From NCBI GenBank assembly GCA_021029095.1, contig JAJOHG010000098.1, positions 1 through 64,000 of the forward strand: a stretch of 64,000 bases of DNA. Reading direction: 5' to 3'. Below are positions 47,062 through 59,110 of the stretch, one piece after another (the stretch's first letter is position 1; each line of letters starts with the position of its first letter). The notes below the pieces were generated by a model. It was not told the origin of the DNA, searched no databases, and saw only the letters and a list, made by a program, of their open reading frames with translations. The position numbers and the translations under genes were made by a program. Source of the DNA: Phellopilus nigrolimitatus. Its lineage: Eukaryota; Basidiomycota; Agaricomycetes; Hymenochaetales; Hymenochaetaceae.

Positions 47062-47525
47062 AATACAACTAGGGCTCCGCACCGTACCGTATACGGTTAC
47101 GACCGTATAGCACAGTCCCGTTTACGGATACGATCCGTACGTACACGGCCCGTATGAAGGTGAACAGTGCCCACTTACGGTACGGATACGGTCCAAATAC
47201 GGTACGGCCGTAATCCGTAATTTACGGGTTTGACGTCCGTTTTCAAGCAGCTACGGACAATTCACAATGCAGCAAGTTATTTATTTCAGCTATATTGGCA
47301 CCTCATAATGTAAATTAACTCACTACAAGCACCAGATACTCGAATCTCATGACATATAGCAGGGGCCGTATACGGCACTTGAAGTGTCACATCGTTACGG
47401 ACACTGCCCGTAACTTACGATCCGTATTTTGAAAAATTTGAGGCGCTTACGATACGGTTACGGGACCGTATACGGTACGGCCGTAAACCGTAATTACGGT
47501 TACGGTGCGGAGCCCTAAATACAAC
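47062..47525. mobile_element. hAT-like MITE (448 bp) with 8-bp target-site duplication
   Basis: The element proper is 47070-47517. Both ends carry a perfect 17-bp terminal inverted repeat, TAGGGCTCCGCACCGTA. It is flanked by an 8-bp direct repeat, AATACAAC, at 47062-47069 and 47518-47525, the length made by hAT-superfamily transposases; TAGGG-type termini also fit hAT. The interior is filled with TACGG/CCGTA motifs in both orientations and codes for no transposase, so it is non-autonomous. The interior changes to AT-rich sequence around 47270-47360. It inserted into the 3' end of NLR-B. Confidence 0.93.
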
Positions 47526-50500
47526 ACCTGTAGGTATTCTCATAAAAGATTGGTCATAAACACCATTTCTATACTCGTGTGGGATCCAAATCAAGAGACC
47601 TCCAGAAGGTGTGCGCACCCAACCATCACCTGCAACAGGCTGACTAACCTTTTCTGCAGAAGACCCTAGCTCCCAAACACTGTTTGGCTCTTTACTCTTC
47701 CATCGATGGTCAAGTTTCCAGATCCGTAGTGTTTTGTCATCTGATCCAGAGACAATGTGCTGTCCGTCAGGAGAGTAGGCAACTGAGTTGACCCAACCAC
47801 TGTGTCCACTGAATTTATGAAGCTGGTTGCCAGACTTGGTATCCCAGATCCTCACTGTTTTGTCACTTGATTCAAAAACAATGTGCTGTCCGTCAGGAGA
47901 GTAAGCAACTGAATTGATAGAACCAGTCTCCCAACTGAGCTCATGAAGCTGCTGGCCAGACTTGGCATCCCAGAGCCTCACTGTCTGGTCCCATGAATCA
48001 GAGACTATGTGCTGTCCATCAGGAGAGTAGGCAACTGATTTGACCCAATCACTGTGTCCACTGAGCTCATGAAGCTGTTTGCCAGACTTGGCATCCCAGA
48101 TCCTCACTGTGTTGTCATGTGATCCAGAGACAATGTGCTGTCCATCTGGAGAGTAGGCAACTGATTTAACATAACCAGTGTGCCCACTTAGCTGATGAAG
48201 CTGCTGGCCAGACTTAGCATCCCAGATCCTCACTGTTTTATGCTGTGATCCAGAAACAATGTGCTGTCCATCTGGAGAGTAAGTGACTGAATTGACTTCA
48301 CTGCCCATAAAGAATTGATTTTTTGTTATCCCATAATTTTTACTTTGACCTGAAGATAAACACAGGGTCTGAGAGAAGAGAGGCTTTACATCTTTAAACA
48401 TTTTGGATTTTGTTGGGAGGAAAGGCAATGAGGATAGATATAAATGTGGAGTGCTTTCAGTGATTGGCACATAAAACATCTGCAAAAAGTCAAGCAGCTC
48501 TTTGCAATAAGTAGTGAGCCTCATTTGCTTTTCCTGTGAATAATGAATTAGAATGATATATGGTATTTCTGAATTATTCACTTACTGATAACCATGATAT
48601 CAGGTTTGGTAGAGAGTCAATAAGCGCACTCAAGCTCTGTTTGAGACTGACTATCTCAAGCCAGTAGAGAAGCTTGGGCCCTGAGAAAAGGGTCTCAAGT
48701 TCCTTTTGAATGATGCTCCACTGAACTGGACTGAACTCTGCACCAGTTATGTGCTGTGGCCAGTAAAGGGATGAATAGACAAGATAACTGGGTAATGTCT
48801 TGATTTGATCTTCTAGGCCATGAACTTGAGTATTAGCAAGGTAAGATGACTTTATACCACAAATGTTGAATCTGGCTTCCTTCTTCACCAAAGCCAGTGC
48901 CTTTATTCCAACCCTTGCATGGCAGCTTTTAATGTCAATAAAGATATCCTTCAAGTTAGCCCTGGTGCAGCGCTCTTCTGATGTTAAGAAATCTAAAAAT
49001 GACTGGTGGTAGAATTGCATGGCTGCATTTTCTCCTTTATAGAGGACTGGCTGCATATAATCACAGACTTTGGTGACCACATGAAGGGGGTCAGAGACAG
49101 TAGTGCTGAGAAGATGAGAGATATCCTCTATTGCCAATGGCTGGTATGCAGTCAGCATGACCTCCAGAACACCCTTGAAAAGTTTCATGTTATCAGGATC
49201 AGATATGTCCTCTGTAGCTTTTTCAAAGATCCTTGCATAGAGGATATCCAGGCCTGCCTCTGCTGCAGTTTGTCTTCCAATATCAGATTTGAGCACCTCC
49301 TTGAGTCTTGTTTCAACAGATAATCCCTTGCCAATGTATCTGAAAATTGTGGATGACCAAATGAAAAGTCCATTGGCCTTTGCAGCAAGTTTCATTGAGA
49401 CACCATTGTGAGCATGGTACTTTGACAGTCCACCATCAATGAGTCTACTGATGTTATGCTCTGTGAAAAGCAAGATGTCATTTTTGCTTTCTGTGAGCTG
49501 CAGTGGGAAGGGGAGAATATATTCCTTTTCCTTGTCCAGGAATTCATGCAACTCTTTCTGAGGTCTACTGGTCAAGAGCACTTTTAGCCAAGGGACTGCC
49601 TTGGAAAGCTGGAGAAGAGTCTGAAGGATTTCAGCAGTAGTTGCTGGTCCCTCACACTCATCAAGTGCATCAACCACAAGGACAAAAATATGTTGTTCAT
49701 GACCTGAAGTTATTTGTTTCAAGGGAACAGTAAAAAGCTGCTGGCACTGGTGCATGATATCCCTGCTATTTGGCAAGTCATCTGTATCCTCCCTCAAAAT
49801 GTCCAAGAGATGTTTGGAAAAAGGGCCATGTTTTTTTGCCAGCATAAAAGCCAGCTTGGGTAGGATGTTCCTAGAACTTCTCTGCTGAGCAACACCAGCA
49901 CTGCAGAAGAAATTGCCTCCTAGCATCTTTTTCTCTTTAAACTGCAGCACAGCAGAGATAGCAATGGAACTCTTTCCAGAACCTGCAGGCCCTGTCAAAC
50001 AGTAAACAGGCTGACTGGACTGGCTTTCTGCCCAATCTGTAATTTGAGCAAGAAGAGCAGTTCGAGTGCCATCTAAGCATTTCAGTTTTGGATCAAAATC
50101 CTCATGTTCCAATGTGGAGAGAGACTTCAAGAGGTCACGTTTATCTACAGTTCCCACTTGTCAGTTCAAGTTGTAAGCCACTGCAATTTCCATACCTCCT
50201 GAAAATACTATATCAAGGACTTCAAGGTTGAGGTATCTATCATAGTCATTTTGGAGCTTATTGAAATGCTTCTTGAAACCATCAATTTCTTTCTGATGAA
50301 CATCTGTGAGATGACCTGTCAGGTCAGAAAATGATAGATCAGTATTCTCCACATGTGATTTGAATTATTCACACACCCAATGGACCAAACCTATAAACAT
50401 AAAAAGCAGCCAGTCTAGTTTGCTTCAAGATATCCCGCAAAACACCCTTTGTCCTGTCAAGCTGTACATATTTCTGTGCTACATCAATGACTGAGAGCAT

Positions 50501-51561
50501 GTGGATCATCTCGTCAAGAAGATCAGAGAACTTATGTTGAAGTTTCCTAACATCCAAAACTTTCTAGAATATACTTCTAGTGACCTGTTCTCAGAGGGAA
50601 TGATAGAGACTGCATACCTTATAGAGAATGCCCACAGTACTGATGACAAGCTTTGCAGGTGTATTCAGCTGTATAAAAGACATTATGAAAACCATATACA
50701 ACTCAAATGGATCTCTGGCACGCACCTCAGACAAAGCCTTCCCAACTTCCAGGATGGTACGTATGATTCCATCAACTTTTTCAAGCTTAGCTAGAAAGGG
50801 GTGCTGCTGTTCCAGAACACCAGCAGCATTCTTGACAAGTCCAAGACTAGCCGCATTCTCCTATTTGACTATTCTGAATACAATATTTCGGGGAGAAACA
50901 ATACGCTTACCGAGCTGGAGAGAGACAGGTCAGGTAGAGAGATGTCCAGCGTCAAGCTCTTTTGACCAAAAGGCACGCGAAACGCTGAAAACAAGATTGG
51001 AATGAAAACGAAACAGGACAGAATGAAGGACTACCATGGTTGAGACTTTCGTCCTGATCCAGTAGATAATTGATAGCGGCCTGGGCCTCAAATGCGACTT
51101 CGTAGGTTTTGTTTTTGTGGATTTGATGCTTCTTGGTGATCACGAAACGTAGAGAATCCTCTGCCTCGAAATAACTAACCAATTGTCTAGAGGGTAAAAA
51201 ACAAAACAAATGAGAACACAACATACATCTCGGGGTTCCAATGAGAAGGATTCCCATGCTTATCGTTCTGAAGCTGAAGACGAGATATCTTTTCATCGTT
51301 AAAAAAGATCTCGATTAAAAGAGGCCGTTTCGCCGGGTTTCGGAGCACAACGTCCACAGCTATTATATGTCAGGCCTCTTCGCATAAAATCAGGATCCAC
51401 TTGCCTCGAAGATGCAGAAACGCATTTCTGCTCGTCCAACACACCCGACGGCGAGACCGTTATCAGAGACATCACTCGCATCCAGCTTGGCGCGATATAA
51501 CGCACCGATTTGCAAAACCTTGTTGAGCAGACGAATCGGCTTGACCTGTAGGAGTAGACAT
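47415..51561 (-). CDS. NLR-B: C2-like / helical / NACHT / 5x WD40 receptor with MITE-derived tail
   Basis: Same domain order as NLR-A, mirrored. The start at 51561 is by analogy (MSTPT joined to EMRFCIFEA across a first intron). The C2-like part reads RPLLIEIFFNDEKISRLQLQ, NPEIYFEAEDSLRFVI and KSLTLDISLPDLSLS. Helical exons (VAQKYVQLDRTKGVL; EIDGFKKHFNKLQNDYDRYL) lead to the NACHT exon (48586 to about 50150) with GPAGSGKSS and VLVVDALDECEG. The WD40 exon starts at 48533. After PHEYRNGVYDQSF the frame enters the MITE and ends 34 codons later at 47415, so the usual tail is replaced. Compared with NLR-A and C it had already lost about four codons (the GHP region). Whether this truncated form works is unknown; the frame is otherwise open. 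Confidence 0.8.
47709..48300 (-). repeat. WD40 repeat array of NLR-B (5 units)
   Basis: Four full 126-bp units and a terminal one. The third and fourth units are more diverged (IVSDSWDQT, HELSWETGS, IVFESSDKT) than those of NLR-C, so this array is less homogenised. Confidence 0.88.
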
Positions 51562-52029
51562 TCTGTTTGAGTACTGAGCGAGTTTGAGTCGAATTCGAGA
51601 AAGCGAGAGCGAGAGCGACGCGGTGGGCACGATGGTGGTTGCTATCGATCAAGAGTCGCGTGCAACGTGCGAAAGGGACAAGCGCCCGGAAAGGGTTGCA
51701 CTGGTGGCGCGAGTCGACAATAATTTGACACTGCGAATTACCTTGCAACTGCTACTGAATCCGCTGAATAATTCGATACTACCGATGATATTCTACGTTC
51801 TAATCGCTTATTTACACGTCTCGATTTTTACAGGGAGGCGAGCTCGCTGGCAAGCGTAGTTTGTTGAACGAGCTTTCCAAAATCCGAAGGATAACACTGT
51901 CGTCCACAAGCCTAACGGTGACTCGTCTCGATGGCGCCGGACCGTAAGCAGCTATTTCAGACCAGTACAGTACCGAACGGCTTAGAGATGGGCATGAGTT
52001 TTTCGAGCTCCGAACCACGCAGCGTAGAA

Positions 52030-53171
52030 ACAGACGACTAAAACAGCCATAGAAGGGTAGGGTGACAGTAACAGCGTACGATGGCGACTGCAGGCACCGT
52101 CCAGCCAATTTAGCTCTGCGTAAATCATGATCCGGCCCGCCGACTCTGGACGACTGAGTACACGGAAGACCCTCACGAACAACATCGCTGAAACGTCAAG
52201 GGACTAAGGCAAGGATCAGCCCGTCATCTAAGAGCGAATATCTACATAAATCAATGTCAGATTATTCGAGTTACGGAGGAAGAATTTGCGTTCAATTTCG
52301 CACATACGGCACAGAGAGGGATTCATCGTCAGACAAAAGGGTATCGGATGGTTTCCTTGCTGGAGCAGCTCTCGTAATTTCAACGACAGCTCCTCCTCGG
52401 GCTGAAGTGGAAGTACCGATACTAGACGCAGCTGGTCATCGTGCTAGGCTTGCTGTACCATCATAGACCGTGTCACTAACGAGATAGTATAAGTAGATGT
52501 GCGTGAAGAAACGATAACGAAATCGTACGAAAATCAGGTGTGTTAGCTCCGCAATATTGACTTAACAAATAATCGCCGTCCATTTGCAAATCGCCCTTGA
52601 TGCCCGTGCCTACGCCATGACCGTCGAACTCCTTTTTGCTTGGGCGTCGACCTACCAACCCAGTCAGGTTCCGTGGATCCTAGCTACGGACTCCGGGATT
52701 GCCACGCTCCCGCTGACGCTTGCACCTGCGGTGACAGATTCGCCTAGTGGAGCGACAGCGAGGTGCTCACGTCGACCATGTGTATGCCGAACAGTTTTCG
52801 ACTTCTCTGAAGATCTAAACAAAAATATAGATATTTATAAGCAAAATCCTAGATGTATCAGAGATGGAGAAGAGGGAGGCACGCACGACGTAGAGCCTCA
52901 TTGGCGCCAGGTTGACGAACTCAGCTTCTCCGCTCTGGTGAGCAGCGCGATCGACGCTGTAGACTGCGCCTTCATAGGGTCGTTATCTGCTGTATCGCAT
53001 CAATGTCCAATCAGTAATGAGGTTTGTAGAAGAAAGTAGACAGGAGGGACGCACGACGACTTCGACAGATCGATGGCTCTCGCACGTCTTGCAGCAAAAG
53101 GCTTGGATGGCTCGCGGTGTACGAGTCTGGTTGACACGCAGCTCCTGCTCCTGCTTATTGATGTTCCGCAC
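52030..53171 (-). pseudogene. Unidentified gene X, copy B (probably decayed)
   Basis: Mirror copy of the unidentified gene at 7.5-9.0 kb. Shared minus-strand strings include NINKQEQELR, AIQAFCCKTC, NLAPMRLYVVRA, IKGDLQMDGDY, LQPEEELSLKLREL and LCRMCEIERKFFLRNSNNL. Stops and length changes occur at different places from copy A, so the two have decayed, or contain introns I cannot place, independently. No domain recognised. It sits between NLR-B and the hydrolase relic, as in cassette A. Confidence 0.4.
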
Positions 53172-53439
53172 CGTCTTATGGCGAGCGAGCTACTCGCTCA
53201 GTGCGAGGTCCTCGTACATAATTAGAGGGGTGCGGAGCGCGACGAGATCATCTGTCTGTTTTTGAGTTCCAGCGAGGATTGTTTCGGAATATTTGTGAAA
53301 ACTGACCTTCATCACTCCGCCCTTTACTTCGTCGATATTCGGTGAGATGTGTTCGAAGCATGTGGAGACGCAGAAGAAGTTTGATTAGTAGTCGTGTGAA
53401 CCAACTTCCATAGCGGTGGCCTCTCCTCTCCAGCACGCC

Positions 53440-53988
53440 AAGTAGACGCTGCGGGCTCCAACCTCGTCAGCGTACTCTCGACTTTATGCGTCTTGCGCCC
53501 ACTCCCTTTGTCGCGCAGACGTCGCTCTACCCGGCGGCCAGCCTCGTCATGCCGTACAAAGACAAGCTCGCTCGCATCGACCCCGCGCGCGTCCTCCCGC
53601 AATGGATGTCGCGCTTCTTCCTGGTGCGTTTGTCCCGCCTAGCCTTGCGCGCAGAGAAGCTCATTTTTTCAACTGCAGAAACCGAAACAGCACGTGTAAT
53701 TTCCGTCCCCACGCAGCGTTGGCGACCCGCTCGTCTGGTTCGCGTTCGCACCGGACGCCGTGCTGCGCGCACTGCCGCCGACGATCATCCTCACCGCGGC
53801 GCGCGATTATCTCGCGCACGAGGCGTACGAATTCGCGGCGCAGCTGCGCGCGGACGCGCTTCGAAGACATCGGCCACGGCTTCGACAGCATCCCGGTGAG
53901 CGACCGCCACCAGCGCACGCTGAATAGGCAGGCGCACGACGAGGCGTGGTGCATGGTCGCTCGGATCGTGCGCGGGACGCTGTTGTAA
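53440..53988 (+). pseudogene. Alpha/beta-hydrolase (fold-3 type) relic, copy B
   Basis: Plus-strand copy with SLYPAASLVMPYKDKLARID, PARVLPQWMSRFFL, an intron at about 53623-53681, then GDPLVWFAFAPDAVLRALPP, TIILTAARDYLAHEAYEFAA and, out of frame, FEDIGHGFDSIPVSDRHQ, ending VARIVRGTLL at 53988. The GHGF His motif survives here. A stop (TAA at the place of the YLP codon in copy A) and a frameshift before FEDIGHGF kill the frame. The N-terminal nucleophile region is not recognisable nearby. Confidence 0.7.
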
Positions 53989-54120
53989 AGCACGGTTCCT
54001 CCTGCGTATGGTACACAACTCAGGAAAAGAAAAAAACCTAAGCGGGTTTCTTTAGAACTCGAAGAGTAAAGGTACTGCTCTCGCGTCTTTTTTCATCTTC
54101 CTCATATTTACCACTTTTTG

Positions 54121-55249
54121 TAGTGCAGTCACGGATAGTGTCAAGCGTGCATTATGGAGTTTTAGTAACCTTCTCTAGAGTTGTCTGTGTGGCAAGCAGT
54201 ATACACAGAAAGTCTCCAAAATCAAGATACCTCGTGAGTACTTTATTACTATCTGTGACTAAATCTCCTCGAATGTCATATCAACCGGAGTTTGACAAGA
54301 GCGTTTTTTCATCGCAAGTCAGAACGAGGCGAACGTCGAACCAATCGAACACACAATATACTGCAAATGCATCATCGACTTCAACATCTTGCGCACTGCC
54401 AAAATTACCAGGTCTTCCGCCCGATCGACAACGAGGAGGGCGTCGGGGGCGCTTTCGACTTTGAGGGCTCCTGCTGGGCGGCGTCGGAAGACGATCACAG
54501 GACGAGCTAAAGCGCGAAGACAGTGACGGGATGGGGTTTCGAGCGGCACTGGTGCGCCGTCGGAAGGTTTTCAGTAGCAAAACGAATTACATGCGCTTCA
54601 CTGCGACGCCTGCACAAAGCGCACACGGGAGTCAGAAACAACAGCAATTTGATCTTCAACGCAGTACGTTGACGTCCCGCGAGATGTCCGGCAACAACAG
54701 ATATGGCAACTCGAGTGCACCTCAGCGTCAGCAGCAAATTATTATGCGTGCGAAACCGGCACCGCAGCGCCTTGAAGATGAGAATAGCGCATCCAACTTC
54801 AACGTGCCGCCTCCGCGCAGCAAGCCGCGCACCCCATCGATGGGCGGATTCAATTCTCTTTCTGAAGTGGTAAGTTTTTTGGGTCATCTCAGTGTTCCTC
54901 GCAACTCTTTGACTGACTGACCGACTATATACGCCCAATGCACTGCTGTAGCTCCCACATCTTCTGCGACTCGTCCGCAGCCATGAATGACTGTCCAGGC
55001 TGGTGTGAAAAGAAATATTGGGACGATAAGGTGCGTCTTTTTCTCGCTGCTAGCGGATTCGCAGTGCTGACGGAACTAAAAATGTTGCGTTATTCTTTTA
55101 GTTCTGCAACGTCCGCTGGAGCCCCTGGAATTGGATTCGCTCACGCTCAGGCGCGGGCACAAGTCGGCGTTCATTCTCGATCTGGCAGGCAGGTTTTCGC
55201 ACCGCTCGGTGTTCAAGGTGGAGGCGACCCCAAGCGCGTTCGAAGGTAG
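54121..55249 (+). pseudogene. Broken inverted copy of RAD52 (exon 2 to stop)
   Basis: Homology to the RAD52 gene starts in exon 2 (GCAGTCACGGATAGTGTCAA) and continues through [37 protein letters not shown] and [11 protein letters not shown], ending GGDPKRVRR at 55249. Compared with the true gene, about 0.55 kb of the Q/P-rich tail is deleted, several frameshifts are present, and the annealing core (exon 1) is absent. It cannot make Rad52 activity. Confidence 0.9.
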
Positions 55250-55639
55250 ACTTAAAGGCTCTCTTTCTTCTAGCACGTACGTACATTGTTTCCGTTATTG
55301 TCCATCCGTGCATTCCCCCCGCCATGGCCGCATCGTCGACTGCTGTACTCTATTTCTCTATTTACTTTACTTCGCATTGTATCATCAGATGGACTACTCG
55401 CTGTGCAGATTCTTTTCGCTCCGTTTCCCTCTTCGTTGTAGCTAATCAGGACATAAGTATACATCGGAATCCCATGCTGTACATTGCGCTCAAGACCTTA
55501 TAATATCTATGATGTGCCACCCCTATACACGACTTGCGAGACCGTAGTCTATGAGCACCTGGAGCAGCCGTCTTCGTATATCAGACTTTATTTATTTTCC
55601 GGGAGCCGAAAGGTCTTTATTCAACAACTATAACAAACA

Positions 55640-57310
55640 TGACATTTTTCAGATACCACACGGTGAACCAATTCTCGCATACGCTTCTCACTTTGCACAT
55701 GGTCGTCGCGGCATTGACGCCATCGACCTTGCTCACCGGGTCGGCCTTGTACATCTTGATGCTCGGGTCCGCCGCCAGATTTGAGCCCCCGCAGCTGTCT
55801 TCCTCCCACCAAGTGCCGCGCCCGAAGACTGGAGTCCCAGACCCGCCACGCGTCCGTCCGCGATACGGACGAACTCGAGGCGCTTCTCGCCGCCGTCCTC
55901 CACGATATTGTCGAAGAAAAGGAGCGCTTACGCCCGAGCTGGATAAGGGCGCACTCCCTCAGCTCGAACACATTCGCGTCCGCAACCGACTCGATGCTGG
56001 ACTCGGTCTGCGCTGTCGTGACTGTGTCGTCCTTCTCGAGCTTGCGCTTCGAAACGAGGTAGTCGTAGTCGAGCAGCGTGTTGCGCACGAGCGGGTGCGC
56101 GGCGTCGGCCTTGGCGAGCCAGGTGACTTTCTTCTCGGCCGCCTTGAAGTGTCGCCCGCGAGGTGCAGCTCGGCGCCGATGTGCGTGACGGCGCCTCCCT
56201 CCGAACGCGAGATTTTGGGCATGATTGCGTTGCACCTGTCCATAAGAGTGATCTAGCGTCTTCGTTAGTTGAGATTGACAAATTTGTCAAAGCGATCTTG
56301 CCTCCTCGTTCTCGGCGAAGTCCTCTTGCTCGAGCAGGACGGTGTCGCAAAAAATATCACCTTTTTCCACACCGGCGTCTGGATTCTTTTTGTACCTTGG
56401 GAGAAACTTCATCTCGGGCTGAGCCGGCCCTCCCCTAATTGCGACCCCCGCCCTGGATATGTATCATGAGAGGCGCTCAATCAAGCGCAGAAGACTCGAC
56501 GCACATATCATCCTTGGCGATCGCACATAATCTTGGCGCGACGGGTTCGATGATCTTCTCGTTGATCGTCCAAACCGAATCCCACTCCAGGAGAACTTGG
56601 TTCTGCGAGGGACCCTGGGAGAGCATGAAATGATGGAGCGCCTCAGTCGTCATTCCCCGTCGGAGTATCCCATGGAACGCCAAGGAGCGCGAGTTGTTCC
56701 AGCCGCGAGCAACATCGAGGCAGTCGCACAACTTGCCCTTTGAAGGGAATGCGAATGTCGAGGTTTACGCAGCTGAAATCCCAGATGTGCGCTTTTGAAC
56801 CTCGACCGCGTCGAGAACCCACTGGTACTGCGGGTTGCGGTCGCGGTGCTCGCTCGTCCGTGCGTAGCGCGTGCGTCATACCCTCATATGCGTATGCACC
56901 GATGACGGGGCAGGCGAAGTCGTGCGTAGGTAGGTCTTCTGCTTGTCTTTGTTTTATCATGAATGGCCGTTCGTGAATAATAGTAGAAGAGTGAGGCTCA
57001 CTTTGTGCGATGGTGCGCCGGGGGGTTGCAGCGGGAGATGACCGGATCGAGCATCGACTGCCCGCGAAACTGAATTCGGCAGCACGCAGCATTTGAGACC
57101 TTCCTCCATATCCTCTTCTATCCATCCAAACCGCGTCAGGTTCTCCTCAACGGGGAGGTTGCGATGGAGAGCCTCAATATCGTCCGTTCTTTTTACATCT
57201 AAGAAGGGAGTGACCCAACGATAGTAGAAGACGTCCACGAGCCCACGCAGTGACAAGCGCATCTGTCCCGCCGTATGCGTTTCTCGCATACTGCTCGCCA
57301 GACCCGACAT
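55640..57310 (-). pseudogene. Broken inverted copy of GluRS (3' two thirds)
   Basis: The minus strand matches GluRS from just after the HIGH-containing part to the stop: [60 protein letters not shown] and [20 protein letters not shown]. The frame changes repeatedly, and the start and HIGH motif are missing. The spacer between RAD52 and GluRS (about 55.25-55.64 kb) is also copied, so the whole junction was duplicated as DNA, introns included, not as cDNA. Confidence 0.9.
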
Positions 57311-57689
57311 GTCGTCCGCCGCTCCGTTCCGTACAGCCCTCGGCCTGCGTTCGAATTCAAGCCCTCCGCGTACGTTGCACGGGAGTCACGGTCGGGTTGG
57401 ACGCACCGGGGTGTCCGATCTAGGAATGAGGGACGGATCGCACGAGGTGGTGGAGGCAGCGCAAGAAGTAACGGTGGAGCCGGGCATCGCATACTCCCCG
57501 TGGCCAACAAACGGCTGCTCCGCGCACAAAACTGTCGAGTTCGCGGCGCGCCTGCACTTCGAGGATGGGCCAGACTTCGATGGCGTCCCGGCGGACGACA
57601 GCCGCCAGCGCGTGCTCGATTATGAGGTGCGGAACGAGAGGCGGGGCGCGAGCTTTTTTGTGCGGATGATGTGGGAGGGGCTGTTATAA
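57310..57689 (+). pseudogene. Diverged hydrolase C-terminal fragment, copy C
   Basis: An open frame ends VEFAARLHFEDGPDFDGVPA, then DDSRQRVLDYEV and MMWEGLL with TAA at 57687. The pattern EFAA-L-FEDG-DFDGVP matches EFAAQLR and FEDIGHGFDSIP of copies A and B, but the catalytic His is gone and similarity is low. It may be an older, separate member of the family. Confidence 0.4.
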
Positions 57690-58624
57690 AGAAGACATTG
57701 GTTGTGCCGTTTAGTATCTCGTGCGCGTATGATTGCCCAGTAGTCGTTCAACAGAGTATTCGATCCAAAGGCTTGCCGCGCGTTTCTTTTGCACTCACTG
57801 AGAAATACATTGATTTCCAAGATTAGCTGAGAGACGAAACAAGACGATATGTAAGTTCTAACCGAGCACCCAAGATCCTGGTCGTGCACCGGGGTAGCAG
57901 CGATACGCGAGTAGCAGCAAAAACAATGTTTCGAAACCCAGTTTGACGCGTCCTACATAAAGTATCGCAGAGGACGCATTAGACTCAATCATATTTTTAG
58001 TAGCGCACAGAGCACTCACCAACGAGCCTCTGGCAGCGGCGTGGAATAAAAGAGAAAAAAGCGCGAGCGAGGAAGACGCGTAAAGCGACGGTGGAAGCCT
58101 CCGAAAGCTCACGCGGATGGTGTGGGGAATCGATATGGACCCCGCCGGCTAGGCATTCAGCGGCCGGTCGAAATCTTGCGGGTGGCGGACGAGTTCATGG
58201 TCGGCGGCACGAGCGCGACCGGGATGCCGACGATGGATTTGTCATCAAGCGGAGGGCTGGCAAGACGGAGGAAAGTGAGACGGTAAGGTGGAAGGAAGGA
58301 AGGCAGCGCGCACCGTTTGCTGACTGAGAGCTCGTCGCGTATGACCAGCTGCTGCAAGATGACCCAGAGCACGTTCCAGGAAGTCCCCTGGGCGGCGGTA
58401 TGCACGCGCACAGGCAATCGTACAGCTTTGTATCGACGATCTTCATCCAGTACGACGTCAGTGCATTACATAAGTCAGCTCAAAGACACGATCTTGAGAG
58501 CACGGCGCACGCCCTCGAGCATCTGCTGCACGTAGATGGGACAGGGAAGCGCGAAAAGCAGAAGAACGCCTCGAGATCGCAAAGGTAGTGAAAGAGGGCG
58601 GTGCGCAGGACGTCGAGGGCGACG
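57690..58624. other. Unresolved stretch of cassette C
   Basis: The minus strand has open pieces such as AVALDVLRTALFHYLCDLEA and NVLWVILQQLVIRDELSVSK that look hydrophobic or helical, but no frame is continuous and no family is recognised. It is probably a degenerate gene. A short ATTTT microsatellite lies just beyond, near 58741. Confidence 0.3.
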
Positions 58625-59110
58625 GCTTTGGTTGGTTATGTAAGGAAGAGCACGCGTCTTCCTGGCCGTGAACTAACTGCGACATCGACCACGACGACCA
58701 CGACGACAGGATACTCCTGAGTCTTGACTGCTTTACATGTATTTTATTTTATTTTATTTATGTGATTCTGTTCTTTCTTGACTACAATGACTGCGACCAC
58801 TCGTTTCTTCGCCCACCGGCAACATCTCACAAGCCATCAACGTCGAACTCACTCTTCTATCCAACGGGCTGCCTCAACATCGATCGCTCAACCGCCGTCG
58901 AGCTGCAAGGTAAGTAAAGATTGTCCTTTCAGCTTTGTGTGTTCGCAGACTGATCAGCGCGACCGTAGAACTCTTCAGCGCTCGAACTGGCAGCTCGACA
59001 CATGGGCGTCCTCCTCGAGATGGCAGGCGTTATCCGTTTCCCTCAAGGGCACCGTCTTCAAGCAGCGCCGAGCGCGTATAACCGTGGTTCAGGCCTCCGT
59101 CAGAAAATAT
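58625..59110 (+). other. Homology block shared with 15.3-15.8 kb
   Basis: Inverted match to the stretch beside the cassette A SDR relic, including the segment with CGCAGTTAGT and ACGCGTGCTCTTCCTTACAT on the minus strand. It shows that A and C share more flanking DNA than either shares with B. Confidence 0.6.

Noticed and set aside
47070..47517. Tc1/mariner-type insertion at TA.
   Set aside because: The TA is part of the 17-bp terminal repeat, and a perfect 8-bp duplication lies outside it, which fits hAT instead.
54121..55249. Second working RAD52 gene.
   Set aside because: It lacks the annealing core, has a 0.55-kb deletion and frameshifts.
58157..58417. Possible pheromone-receptor (Ste3-like) fragment, from KSIVGIPVALVPPT.
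   Set aside because: The resemblance is a few residues only, and no other transmembrane segments or receptor motifs line up.
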